Positions 45,325 through 56,435 are shown, numbered from the stretch's first letter. The stretch is DNA of 64,000 nucleotides from Ptychodera flava (GCF_041260155.1 NC_091944.1:23306332-23370331); one strand, 5' to 3'. The notes: generated from the letters alone by a model not told the origin. Program-made: numbers and translations.

Positions 45325-45411
45325 TAGACTGAAAGAGCCGTCGCTCGAGGGCGCACTCTACGTTCCCCGGGAGTTTAAAGAGCACCCCCGAGTGACGGAT
45401 CTTTCAGTCTA
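45325..45411. repeat. imperfect fold-back palindrome, ~87 bp
   Basis: The left arm begins TAGACTGAAAGAGCCGTC and the right arm ends with GACGGATCTTTCAGTCTA, the near reverse complement. Pairing continues with mismatches through CTCGAGGG/CCCCCGAG to a CCCGGG-rich centre. Confidence 0.8.
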
Positions 45412-46737
45412 CACAGACATTAGAAATTACATACAAGTTGACCGACATGTGATATTCAAAATTAACACTGTACTCTGTGACAAGTCTCCAGGGATGCTAA
45501 AATTTTGATTTTAACGTAGAGAAGATGACTGCACCTTTATTTTATCCACGGACTGCAAAATAACTCAACTAAATCGACAGTTCCAGAAAGCATGGTAACG
45601 CATGTATGTAGGCAAGTTTGGTAGGTAAAATTAAGGTATCAGTCAAACGTATTATGCGAGTGCCACACGGCCACACTTGCAGGGAGACTCTATGTATCTT
45701 ATTCGCAGTTACTTACTGTGTAATCTGCACAAGCACGTAATTAAGCTGAAGTTAAATAATCAAACTTTGTATATTCATTTCCGAGCCTTTCCAATAGATT
45801 GAAAACTAGCATGTCACGAAACGGTCTCCACATCTGTCGGGCAAATAAGGCATTAAAGGGAATTTGACACGTTGTTCCGTTACTTGATTTGAAATTTTCT
45901 CGCAAGCTTGTAGGTGTTTAGCAGATCTATTCTATTTATTTTATATTTATGCAAACATTGTTATTGCTACCATATTGCTCGACCAAAAGTAATTTCGTTT
46001 TCAAACTTGAAGTGTCTGAGCTATTGATCTTTTACTTCATGCAAAAGAGTGTATTGAATTTTGGGCATGTTTCGTGTGAGTTTTGCATAATTTTGTACGT
46101 TGCTTTGTGACTTTCGAATACCCTCACCTATCAGAGTGTGTTATTTGCACACTTGAAAGTACATATAAGTGACATACGAACAGAGGTAAAACGACACTTT
46201 TGTTTTTGAGAAGAGTTTTGAAGACAAACTGTATGATTTTCATAAAAGGCAATGGACCATAAACTCAAAAAAAAGAAAAAAAAGACTAATTGTAGTAACA
46301 GACCGTTAGTTACTTTATATATCTTTTTGGTATCTCATTATCAGCACATCTTTCATTTCATTGGATGATTTCATTAAAAACGTGCAACCACTTCAATAAG
46401 AAGACTTAGGAATCTAAATTTTTATGCTGATGTACTTGTACGTCCAAACGAATCCTTCATTCTGAATTTCAGACTCTATTGAAACACAACACTGTGATAC
46501 AACGTGATTTATGGAGGTTCAATACACTGTCTTTGATACTTTCTTTGTTGTCACTCTTTTGTTCATTGAGGTTTTACAGATTACTCGAGCAAAAAAAAAC
46601 GTAGTCGAGTAGAGGAAAATGATGCATGAAATAGAATATTTCAAACAAATCGACAAAACTCAACGTTTTGGACAATAACGATAAAGAACGAATGACATAA
46701 TGATCAGAATATTTTTCCGACTGAGGCGGGGACGTAG
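45412..46737. other. no gene recognised
   Basis: AT-rich, no open frame over 60 codons and no repeat signature apart from short A-runs. Confidence 0.5.
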
Positions 46738-46810
46738 ATAAATAAATAAATAAATAAATAAATTAATTAATAAATAAATAAATAAATAAATAAATAAATT
46801 AATTAATAAA
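46738..46810. repeat. (AAAT)n microsatellite with AATT interruptions
   Basis: AAATAAAT repeats broken twice by TTAATTAATT. Confidence 0.9.
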
Positions 46811-47400
46811 TGTTTCATGATATTTCATATGCAATTCCATATTTTCCGGGATCTTCAAATGATTAAACACTCATGTTTACCAATACCTTAAACAGATAGT
46901 TGAAACTTGTCATATGAAACTTCAGTTCAATTACAGTATAAAAAAATCAATCGGAATTGAGACTTTTTGCAATTTTTGGAAGAATATCATATCATCTGTA
47001 GATGTTGTTCCATTTAGGTGTTTATGTGTAATCTCAAACTCGATGTAGAGTTTCAAAATGTCATATCCATCCGTACATTGATATTGCAGTCTGAGTCAAG
47101 AGTGTACAACAAACTACGTAAATGGCTCCCTCGGATTTTTATTTATAAATGTTGTATGGCATTACCACTAACAGTATATAACAGTTGTGAATTTCCATAA
47201 TTAACAATGAGTATTTGTTAATATTACTAAAAATTCAAATATAAAATACAGTCAATGTCATCACACATAAAAAGGGTAATATCATAAAATCAGTCGCCTT
47301 TAAAAAAAACCGGCATATCGTATCTCATCACAAAATGAATGTTACTTTGATATCCGATAACAGAAACACACTAACACATGATATAAAATTATATTATACA
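46811..47400. other. no gene recognised
   Basis: AT-rich; the plus frame 47018-47200 (60 codons) has no domain. Confidence 0.4.
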
Positions 47401-47474
47401 TACTTATATACTTACATACATACATACACACATACATACATACATACATACATACATACACATACATACATACT
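47401..47474. repeat. (CATA)n microsatellite
   Basis: About 17 CATA-type units with minor interruptions. Confidence 0.9.
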
Positions 47475-47659
47475 ATGGACTGTGACATGTGACCGTTCAC
47501 GTGCTCTTTTTTTTCGATTCGGTGAACCCGTATCATTCGAAATCAGCTACTGCGCCAAAAATATCTTGACAGCCTACGGAAACACGGACGAGAGAGCCCC
47601 AATGTGATTAGGTACTTCACGTTACACTCCGTCATTTTGAACAGTTGGAATCGAAGTTC

Positions 47660-48090
47660 AATGCAATCGACCAGGGCGCAGGGTGAACAGGTCCGAAGCG
47701 AACCTGCCGACGCAGACAACAACGGCCAAGTCGGCCATATTGCCCACGAAAATCAAAGTCAACAAAAAGACAGAAACCATTTGCAGTCTGAACAACAGGT
47801 TAATGCAATTCAGTATGCTCAGCGGGCCAGCGTCTCCACATCGGATCAGCAAAATTCCATCGATCCACCGGGAGAAGCTTCAGGGACTTATTTTGACGTC
47901 ACAGAGTCGAGATCAAGCAGCTTGCAGACGCTGCCAAAACAAGTGTCTGTCAAATTGCGCTGCCAGACACCTTGTGCTACCCGAGAGCACGCAAAGAGTT
48001 TGACAAAGTGGCATTCCTAACACTGGATATTTTGTACCAAGCTGTCAAGTATACGCAGAGACGATTATCAAACTGTGTATCGAGCCACAG
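47660..48090 (+). pseudogene. unidentified coding-like region in two frames
   Basis: An ATG at 47660 opens a hydrophilic frame (MQSTRAQGEQVRSEPADADN, later GHIAHENQSQQKDRN) that stays open to 48018. From about 47890 a second frame on the same strand gives a much more protein-like, helix-prone segment: VEIKQLADAAKTSVCQIALP, then LCYPRARKEFDKVAFLTLD and ILYQAVKYTQRRLS, stopping near 48123. Joining them needs a frame change near 47900. It could be a frameshifted gene, a first exon with an unrecognised splice, or captured sequence in a transposon. I recognise no domain. It abuts exon C of the minus-strand gene at 48114. Confidence 0.3.
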
Positions 48091-48113
48091 GGTAGTACCT
48101 GGGACGAATATAC

Positions 48114-48229
48114 CTTGTTGGTGATTGTATTCAACTTCTTTCTCATCAGTCAATGATTCACTGAGATGTAAGTAGGTTTCAGTGACATACGGTGATGGCC
48201 CTCCAACAGTCTGCAGTAAATTGGTAGCA
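48114..48229 (-). CDS. unidentified minus-strand gene, third visible coding exon
   Basis: 116 bp bounded by the acceptor CTTCACTTCCAG and the donor CAAG|GTATAT. It begins with the base that completes the codon left by exon B and ends in phase 1. Translation: SATNLLQTVGGPSPYV, then TETYLHLSESLTDEKEVEYN. It is Ser/Thr/Glu-rich with no recognised fold. The next exon on this strand has not been found; the protein must continue, because no stop is reached. About 3.25 kb of intron, filled with a tandem repeat, a LINE and a microsatellite, separates it from exon B. Confidence 0.55.
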
Positions 48230-49160
48230 CTGGAAGTGAAGAAGATTCATATACAACTACTGTTAGACAATTACCTCTCTCAAATTTACTGTACACTGAA
48301 ATATTTGATTTAAAGGATGAAATTTGTTCACCTATCTTTTTTAACTTATTACAAGTTCACAGTCACTCCCTTACATATGTTTTTAGTCCATGCGGGTGCA
48401 GTCCAACAGCAAGTTATAGATGGGGCTCCACCCATCCATCTTCAGCAGTTACTCAGACACCCATGAACCTATCTGGTTCAAACTTGGCACAAGGATGTTT
48501 CATTATGATCACAGGGCTTGAAATTAACAGTAGCCCAGCCGTAGAAGCTACCAAACTTGCCCTAGGGCCAACGTTTTCCAATTTTGGTAGCTCACTTTTG
48601 CTACCCAGAATTTTGAGTACGTACAGATACTAGTATTTGTGCAAGTTAATAGTGTTCTTTAAGATTGAACACAGGACAGTTTTGACATTTGAAATTCAAA
48701 ATATCTATTTTATTTTTACTCTCTTTTGGGAATTTCATTTTATTTTATTCTCTGTCAGGAATTTCATTGGCATATAGATACTTACCTATTTGTCACTGAT
48801 TTCGTTCAAACTTGACACAAGGACAATTTACTATGACATACACAAGGTCATCAATCTTTGTTGGAATGTGATGAACAAAGAATTAAAGATTTATAAACTG
48901 ACAGGGACTGTCTCATCAATGATAGACTTGTTTCTAATCAAAGTAAAGATGCAGTCTTTGTAAATTCTTATCTATGTGAACATCTTCTCTGATATATGAT
49001 ACATTTTAAGTTATTAATATTATTATATTCTACTGCAGAATTCATGTCAACTCAGATATAAATTCAATGAGATTATTGAATGTGAAACATTCACAAAAGT
49101 GGAAACAATGGCCAAAGTCCCTGAAGCTACTATAGACATGGATACAAAATTAAGTATTTC
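48230..49160. other. intronic sequence with a small internal repeat
   Basis: TTCAAACTTGGCACAAGGA (48477) recurs as TTCAAACTTGACACAAGGA (48807) in similar surroundings, suggesting a degenerate repeat of about 330 bp. No coding sequence. Confidence 0.4.
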
Positions 49161-49960
49161 CTGACTGTATGAAATTATTTCACCAAGGTCATCCTAGGCA
49201 CCTGTTAACCAAATACTAAAGCTGTTTGACCAGCGCTTTTGAAAAAACAAGTGCCCCAACAGTTGACAGAGCTATACTGTGTTATGTGAGAATAACTTTT
49301 TGTGACACATGTATTGATGAAGAAGGTGGATATCTTAATAATTCATTTCAGGATGGCCTGACCAAAAATGACAAAATAAGCTGCAAAAATATGAAATTGA
49401 AGATTTCATCATAATTCATATTACATTAAGATAACGCCTAGGAACCTGTATACCAACTATCAAAGCTATCAAATGAATAACTTTTGAGAAACAAATATTT
49501 TGACCAAAAATGGAAACAATTGACCAAAAAATACAAAAATTGAAGATCTCATGAAATTTAAATATATCACACTGAGACAACTCCTTGGAACCTGTATACC
49601 AGTTATTAAAGGCATCAGACAAGCACTTTTGAGAAACACATTTGTTGACCAAAAATGGCAAAAATTGCACCAAAACTACAAAATTGCAGATTTCATCACA
49701 TATTCAATGTTTAGTTCATCTGTAGGAATCTGTATAATAAATATTAAAGCTGTCAGATGAGCAGTTTTGATGAAATACAGTTTTGACAAAAAATGACAAA
49801 AAAATTCTTAAACATACAGATTTGCATATTTCATCACAATTTGAACAAATCTAAGTTGGGTTATCTCTAGGGACCTGAATACCAAATAACAAAGCTGTCT
49901 GACCAGTGATTATGAAGAATAAGATTATTTACCAAAAACGCCTTTTTGGTGCTAATTTGC
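49160..49960 (+). repeat. degenerate tandem repeat, ~143-bp unit
   Basis: The phrase ACCTGTATACCA, followed by AAAGCTGTC and then CTTTTGAGAAACA, recurs starting near 49201, 49443, 49588, 49727 and 49871. Three successive spacings are about 139-145 bp and the first is 242 bp. Each unit also has TTGACCAAAAATGGCAAAAA and AGATTTCATCA. It lies in the intron between exons B and C. Confidence 0.75.
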
Positions 49961-50110
49961 ATATTTTCAACAATATCGAAAAATTAATAAAAGTCGTTTC
50001 TAATAATCGTATTTTTCATCTAAAAAGCAAATATTAAATCAGTAAGTACTGCAGTTCTCAAGATATTTGAGTGGACGGACACCTCATTAACGGACATACC
50101 GGTACATACA

Positions 50111-51283
50111 CATACACATTTTTGTTATATGTCAATGATATGCCCGTCTGTGTATCTCCTAAGACTACCTTAGCTCTCTTTGCTGATGACTCCAAGTGTT
50201 TTCGTGTGATAAAAAATTCACAAGATTGTGAAGCTTTACAGAGAGATATTCATTCTCTTTATAGCTGGAGTGTCAAATGGGGTATGACTTTTAATACAGG
50301 AAAGTGCAATGTCCTCCATTTTTACACGATGTAAAAATTTTCTGAATTTTGATTATATCATGAATGGTAATGACTTAGCATCAGTTAAAAATACTGTGAT
50401 TTAGGTGTTGATCTCACTTTCGACTTGAATTGGAATACTCACATTGATCGTATTTGCATGAAATCTCATAGATTGCTTGGCATGATCAAGCGTACTTGTG
50501 GCTACAAATGTGACTCTAAAACACTTAAAGCTCTTTACTGTTCACTAATGCGTAGTCATCTGGAGTACGGAAGTGTCGTTTGGGCTGCCCAGTCTAAGCG
50601 CAACTTAGTAAAAATTGAAAAAATCCAAAGAGCAGCAACAAGGTATATTCTTAATTATCCCACTGACATTGATTATAAACAAAGATTAGTTGCTGTAAAC
50701 CTTTTACCGTTGTCATTTCGCAGGGAGATTCTTGATCTGATTTTCTTTTATAAATGCACTACTGGGAAATACTCTTTAAATGTTCATAAGTATGTCAAAA
50801 CTCACTCATCTAAAATTAATACACGTTCTAGTGCTGATACAAATGCACTGGATAGAAACCATTGTAAAACTGTCACTTTCCAACACCTTCTCTTTAATAG
50901 AATTGTCATTCTCTGGAACAATTTACCGGCGACAATTAGAACCACTGCTTCACTTTGTACATTTAGAGTAACATTGACGAAATGGTATTGGGATAAATTT
51001 TATAACTGTTTTGATCCAGACAACACTTGTACGTGGATTTCTCGTTGTCTGTGTAGCAGGTGTAGACCTATGTAGATTTTATTTGATTTGTTTTAGACTT
51101 TCTTCATTTTTTATCTCCTGTATGTTATTGTTGTTTGCTTTTTTCATTGTACATATTTCATTTCATTAGGGTGACTGGCTTTGTATAGGTGGTTCGCACC
51201 TGTTTCAGTCATCCTATCCTATGTCGGTACACGTATCGTGTCCGCTGTGGATGAATATTATAAATAAAATAAATAAAATAAAT
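50111..51283 (+). mobile_element. 5'-truncated copy of the 2A-type CR1-like LINE, with 17-bp target duplication
   Basis: The body from about 50119 (TTTTGTTATATGTCAATGA) to the (AAAT)n tail at 51258-51283 is the plus-strand counterpart of the minus-strand element's 3' half (34700-35870). It reads VNDMPVCVSPKTTLALFADD, then, after a frame break at about 50330-50400, NWNTHIDRICMKSHRLLG and onward to a C-terminus (ILWNNLPATIRTTA) at 51075. ACATACCGGTACATACA occurs at 50094-50110 and again at 51284-51300, a 17-bp target duplication. It inserted into an ACAT-type sequence. Its high similarity to the other copy implies fairly recent activity of the family. Confidence 0.9.
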
Positions 51284-51284
51284 A

Positions 51285-51392
51285 CATACCGGTACATACA
51301 TACATACATACATACATACATACATACATACATACATACATACATACATACATACATACATACATACATACATACATACATACATACATACC
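51285..51392. repeat. (ACAT)n microsatellite
   Basis: About 24 ACAT units following the LINE's downstream target duplication. Confidence 0.95.
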
Positions 51393-51478
51393 TGTAAATA
51401 CAGACTGACGACGGACGGATACCCATCCCAATAGTTTCTATAGACTATAGTCTATAGTAGCTAAAAATAAATCAATAC

Positions 51479-51577
51479 CTTGATTGTTCCTTGGTAACAC
51501 TCAAATTTTCCTTTGTGTCCGATTCTGTGGTACAAGTGTAAGCTGAGGCATGAAGTAGTGACAATGAAGTTACAGAA
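51479..51577 (-). CDS. unidentified minus-strand gene, second visible coding exon
   Basis: 99 bp bounded by the acceptor CCTCTTTCAG and the donor AAG|GTATTG. The first base completes the codon split by exon A (AA plus T gives Asn), and the exon ends in phase 2. Translation: SVTSLSLLHASAYTCTTESD, then TKENLSVTKEQS. It shares the Ser/Thr-rich character of exon C. The in-phase joins across all three exons are the main evidence that this is a real gene; no homology is recognised. Confidence 0.55.
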
Positions 51578-52128
51578 CTGAAAGAGGGTATATGTAAATA
51601 CATGATAATGTTACTTAGATGCAGGCATACTGATACAGTGATATCAAAGATATGTATTAATTTCAGCTACAAGTCAAATAGATCTCTTAATTGTTTTACT
51701 TATTCAATCACGCCATTTTTTTACTAATATATGTCGTATACACTAATTGCCAGGTACCATTACATGTTTTCAGATCAGATAACACTATAGTACTATGATA
51801 TGCAGTGATGATCTGGGAACACTATTTGCTATTTGTCAAGACATCAATGTTGTTTCATTAATAAACCAATGTGTAACAAGAATGAGAATGATTGAGAATG
51901 GAAATAATAGGACTACCAGCCAAAAGGAGCGGGAACACTTGATCTACTTGAAAATGGGACCTTGAATCAAAACAAACTTACTCCACCAGTACATTTGCTA
52001 GGCACTTCATATCTACAATAATCAGAGTACAAAACAGTAATTTCTAACAATTTCTTCTTGGTAACAGATAATTAGAATGGTGATATGAATACATGTACAA
52101 CAAATTGACAATGACTGATAGTACTCAC

Positions 52129-52230
52129 TTGAAACTCTCTTCATCTTGACTTCCACTCTCAACCTTTGGCTGTTTATAATAATGGTACTTTCGCCTCTGG
52201 GAGATGGCCTGTCTTTTCTTTTTAGGCATC
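52129..52230 (-). CDS. unidentified minus-strand gene, first coding exon
   Basis: 102 bp bounded by the acceptor TTTACTTGCAG and the donor TTTCAA|GTGAGT. The start codon lies one base inside the exon (ATG at 52229), so an upstream 5' untranslated exon is expected. A possible donor for it is CACG|GTATGT near 53525. Translation: MPKKKRQAISQRRKYHYYKQ, then PKVESGSQDEESF. The very basic N-terminus (PKKKR) looks like a nuclear localisation signal. With exons B and C the visible product is about 105 residues and incomplete. Function unknown. Confidence 0.6.
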
Positions 52231-53950
52231 CTGCAAGTAAATCTTTACCACAAAGTCCAAGTTAGTTTGGCTATTCTGCACATCACTCATCCATTTCATT
52301 AAAATCACCAGATAAGCAATGTGACGAGACTGTGTTGTACACTACACTATTAAAATCTGTCTTGATGTGCAGATTGTATTACCGATACTTCTGTAGAGAC
52401 TTTGATCAATTTTTCAAATAACTAATATTGCCATTTTTCATAAGACACTGTAATCATATTAGTGAACCTGTTTGTGAAAGCTTTCAATAAATTGATTATA
52501 AAAACTTCTTTTTGAACAAAATATGTTAATATGGAGTTATTTCTTACAAAATTTGGACCAAGAAATATTATTGTTATGCTTACAGGAAAATGCTATTCTT
52601 GCATCTAACATTAATGAGTGTAAATCGCTTTTGCATGAAAACCAACTCTGTCATGCAATCATCTTTAAAAAGTCTTCATTTTAGTATAAGATTTGTCAAT
52701 ATTAAGTGATTTTTGACAAAATAATATAAAAAATTCGGTGCTATCATGAAAGCTGGTTAAAATTTTGGATTTTTACACAAGTGTTCAGACTCTGCACACA
52801 ACAAGGTAAACATTGTTTTGGTAGAAAACAACTGTTTCTTGCAATCTACCATTACAAAACATACCATTTGGTGAAAAAAATTATCAATCTAAAATCATTT
52901 TTCACCATTTTTTAGACAAAATGCTACAACTGACCAACTTTAAGTGAATTTCCTGAGCAAAATTTTTGGTTTGGATTGTACAGTTTATCATGGGACATGA
53001 CAAATTTTGTATCAATTCCACAAGAAAATAAACACTTCCTTGCAATCAAATATCACAAACACAACATTTTACCATGTTTATTTTTTAAAAGCAGTTGTTT
53101 TTTTAAATTTTTATGAAAAAATCCTAGTCGAGTGTATTTTAGTTTGAAATTTTAAAGGTTAAATATAGATTTTATTACATTTGACACAGTAAATTGTGCA
53201 ATACATTTAGGAAAATGAAAAAGGTCTCTTGCAAGCGTACAAGTAAACCCCAAACTTTTGGTTCGTACTAAAATTAAATGTGGTGGTTATCAACAAAATA
53301 ATAGCAAAAATGCTGGCGGATGTTGTCACCTTCCGAGTCTCGCGAGGCATTCTGCAGCGTATATGAAACGGCACAGTGTGTACAGTAGCTGGATTTTATC
53401 AATAAATAAAAATAATCTGAATTTATTTGGGTATTAAACAAAGACAAAAGTAATTTACTTGGTTTTCACAAACAGACGATTTTTATTTTTACCCAAATTT
53501 TAGTTTGATAAAATTAGAACATACCGTGCACCAGAGCAGTGTATCGGAGGTCAAGTTGTGGCCAAACGGCATCCATGTTACATGTTATAAATCACGTATT
53601 TTCCAAACATGTCATCCATCACAACACAAAATATGATCTCAGATTATTCTCTGTTGTTTAAATCCCATTTTGTAAAAGACTACCGACAAAAAAAATTGTG
53701 TTACAAGATGGTAAACAGTGGGGGTGACGTATTACGTCACTCTATTCCACAGCATGTTTTCGAATCGCCTAAAATTCGGCCGAAATTTTCTATCTGTCTA
53801 CGTCGTTTTCAGTGTTATCATTTTCTAAAGACTAAGTGTAAAAAACAGTAATACCTTGAATTCAGACTGAAATTTTCCAACAAAAGTACGAGATATTTAC
53901 CATTTTATTCCAAAATGTGCCGACCGAAATCGTCTGCTACAGAATGTGTG
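52231..53950. other. AT-rich presumed 5' intron and leader of the minus-strand gene
   Basis: No open frames of interest. 53609-53851 (plus) is a short frame without a domain. 53330-53600 has a mixed composition consistent with a 5' untranslated exon. Confidence 0.3.
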
Positions 53951-54400
53951 CCAGCTTGACTCTACGCACCGTTCTCGAGCAAATTCTCGCGCGCTCGCGC
54001 CGAGAACAAGATGTTGCTACGTGACCAGCAAAAACAATAGAGCTTCCAATCCCTGTGTGTATATTCGAGCCAGGTAGTACGTAGAAGACACCGCACTTCC
54101 TCACTTCCGGATGAAACGAAGGTTATTGCAATCGCAATACTTGGGCTTTGCTCCAACAAGCGATCCTGGTCAAGTCGAATTTCGACACGCGTACTGCAAG
54201 CTTGTTCACAGCCCTCCAGGGTACAACAAGCGGGTTCGACAGAGCGGTCAACAATATTCAACTAGCCGAGGCGTTATCTGAAAGTTATCAAAACGCCCAA
54301 GCTAGTCACGACTTTACTCAGAATACACGTCGACGGCAAAACATTGTGGTATGCTCCGCCCGTCGGATATAGCGCCAAGATCTGCGACACGTGTGAATGA
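53951..54400. promoter_or_regulatory. CpG-rich block, candidate promoter
   Basis: A CpG-dense stretch (GCGCGCTCGCGCCGAG at about 53989) lies upstream of the minus-strand gene. It may be its promoter region, possibly bidirectional. The plus frame 54148-54372 and the minus frame 54261-53962 both have odd but unrecognised sequence. Confidence 0.3.
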
Positions 54401-54742
54401 CCACATCGTATCGACGTTATTTTCGTATTTTCGTTATTTTAAGGCAAATCAAATTTTAGCCTTATTACTCACGTATGCACATTACAATTTTGGATCAAAA
54501 TGATGTGCGTCGACAAGGTATGGTTGTTCAAATATCTGCTTTCTCAATACCTAAATTAGACCGAGTCCCAAGTCTTAGCTATGTGTGATTATATTCAAGC
54601 AACAACCAGACAAAAGGGAAAGTCCCCAAATTCTCAAATTTCATTCAGCTGCGTAAACCGCAGCGGCCACTCTGTGCAAGTACTATCAGTTTGAATTTAA
54701 ATCAATCGATCGCTATGGCAGGGTTGTCGGTTATACAGTGCT

Positions 54743-54853
54743 TGTGATTTCCGCCCCACTGGTGCCGAGATCGGCATGTCAAAGGAGGTAGAACCAGACA
54801 TAGTCATTAAAGTGGGTAGATGGAAATCACGTTCAGTATTCTACGGCTGTCCA
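54743..54853 (+). pseudogene. tyrosine recombinase C-terminal fragment
   Basis: 37 codons read CDFRPTGAEIGMSKEVEPDI, then VIKVGRWKSRSVFYGCP. This resembles the end of the catalytic domain of tyrosine recombinases (phage-integrase fold): an HxxR-like box (here CDFR), then GRWKS, then the nucleophile region with Tyr (VFY). Crypton, Ngaro/DIRS and related mobile elements carry such domains. The first His is replaced by Cys, and no other recombinase box is found nearby, so this is an isolated remnant. TTATACAG directly upstream could also be a splice acceptor. The short match makes chance possible. Confidence 0.4.
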
Positions 54854-55355
54854 CTCAGAGACTCCTAGAAACTGTACTAACAGAATTCTTAGGAGCCACA
54901 ACAAGTGAGAACTTTAGCACGATGAAGTCGATCGTTCCAGCATATCGTAATTTAAAAGCTTCAAGAATATTTGTATGTTTTCTCTCCATATTGCATAGGG
55001 CTCTGCCTGTGTCGACTGATATATGTTAGTTTCATAGGAGTCAGTCAAACAGGCAGAGACATATGCAACCCGCCCTACGCGGCCCAGCTATTGAAAGAAG
55101 ACAAGCACGTGATCGGTCACATGTCACAGTTCATCGCAATTTTGTCTCACTTGTGGCGTTGTCTATATAGTTAAGGCTCATGCCGCGATCAGTTACTGGA
55201 GTCTTCTTGTTGTATTTTTAGGTACAGTCGACGACTTTCAGTCGACCTCGTTTACTAGTCATTGTATCGTTGTTATCGATACGGGTTCGCAAATCGAATA
55301 AACGATGATTTGCATTGGGTTCTGCTTGTATCGACTAATATATGTTAGTACAAAA
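54854..55355. other. no gene recognised; local duplicated phrase
   Basis: TTGCATAGGGCTCTGCCTGT (54990) and TTGCATTGGGTTCTGCTTGT (55311), each followed by a close variant of CGACTGATATATGTTAGT, form a direct repeat about 320 bp apart. 55108-55135 has an inverted match at 47474-47503. Confidence 0.4.
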
Positions 55356-55519
55356 AATACATGCATGCATACATACATACATACATACATACATACATAC
55401 ATACATACCACTGATGACATACATACATACATACATACATGCATGCATGCATGCATACATACATACATACATACATACATACATACATACATACATACAT
55501 ACATACATACATACATACC
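55356..55519. repeat. (ACAT)n/(GCAT)n compound microsatellite
   Basis: Two ACAT blocks, each followed by ACCACTGATG, with a GCAT block between. The internal ACCACTGATG repeat suggests that the array itself was duplicated. Confidence 0.95.
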
Positions 55520-56217
55520 ACTGATGTCATATGATATAAGAAATAGAGGGCTCTTTTGTTCCCTAATAAACGTTAAGGGGGCGCTGCTCGCAACACAGCG
55601 TATTTTACTCAAAATCTCTTTTTTGCAAGTACATGTATTCATTCAATTGTAATGGTGAGCATATTGTTGGTGTAACTAACCTTTTGAAATGTGCAAAAAT
55701 CAAATTATCTGAATTAGGTGCATTTCGAATGGCCCTTTAATACATGGAACTGTTTTGGCCTTGCATGCCCATATAATCTAACTTATTTAAAACAGCCAAA
55801 TGTCCTAAAAGTCTGATAGTGATTGCGTTGATGAACGTTTTACCGCGATTGTATATACCGTTAATATGACGTTAATGTGACCATTATCGAGCTCGTTCTG
55901 TCAGTGAAATCATTTTGATAAATAAAACATTTATAATTTTCTACATCTCACCCAATATAATCAAAATTCCTGCAATACATTTAATATTTCCAGTCCAATA
56001 CGCTATTGCTTCAGCAAAGTATTCATGTATTCTTGGTTCTCATAAAAATATCAATAAATGATAGACAAATTATTTACGTTATCCTTATATTAGTTGACAA
56101 TCCTTATCATTAGTTGACAATCCTATTGTGATATGAAAATATCAGAAAATTCTCATGCTTTCGTCTTGACTTGAACATGAGTGCCTCGTCGATTTTTGCG
56201 AGAATCAGCTGAAAAAC
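55520..56217. other. 3' flank of the sialyltransferase gene
   Basis: Presumed 3' untranslated and downstream sequence. ATAAA-type signals occur near 55918. TTAGTTGACAATCCTTAT is repeated in tandem at 56091-56124. Confidence 0.4.
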
Positions 56218-56435
56218 TTAGCATTTTCCTACATGCAGCTGGAGTATGCCTTTGTTATGCCAATCTATAAGCATCTTGAATTCCAATGGTATGTTGTGTA
56301 CTTTGGTCATCCATGCGTACTTTTCGTAGTAATGGTAGTTTAATGGCTTTCCTTGAGGATCAGTTGAAAACGGCCAGTATCCATAGAGATGTACCTCTTG
56401 ACAAAAACTTAATGCGCCAGCTAAAAGAAGCAATC
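56218..56435 (-). CDS. alpha-2,8-sialyltransferase (ST8Sia-like), exon 6: sialylmotifs S, III and VS
   Basis: Last coding exon, bounded by the acceptor ATTGTATTTCAG and the TAA at 56218-56220. It encodes residues 397-468 of the assembled protein. Sialylmotif S reads GLLLLAGALSFCQEVHLYGY, followed by WPF, with the conserved Cys at 408. Motif III is YHYYEKY (430-436). Motif VS is HNIPLE (His443 and Glu448), whose His is the proposed catalytic base in family GT29. The protein ends in Cys468, a position conserved in ST8Sia enzymes and paired there in a disulfide. This exon alone identifies the ST8Sia subfamily rather than ST3Gal or ST6Gal. Confidence 0.93.
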
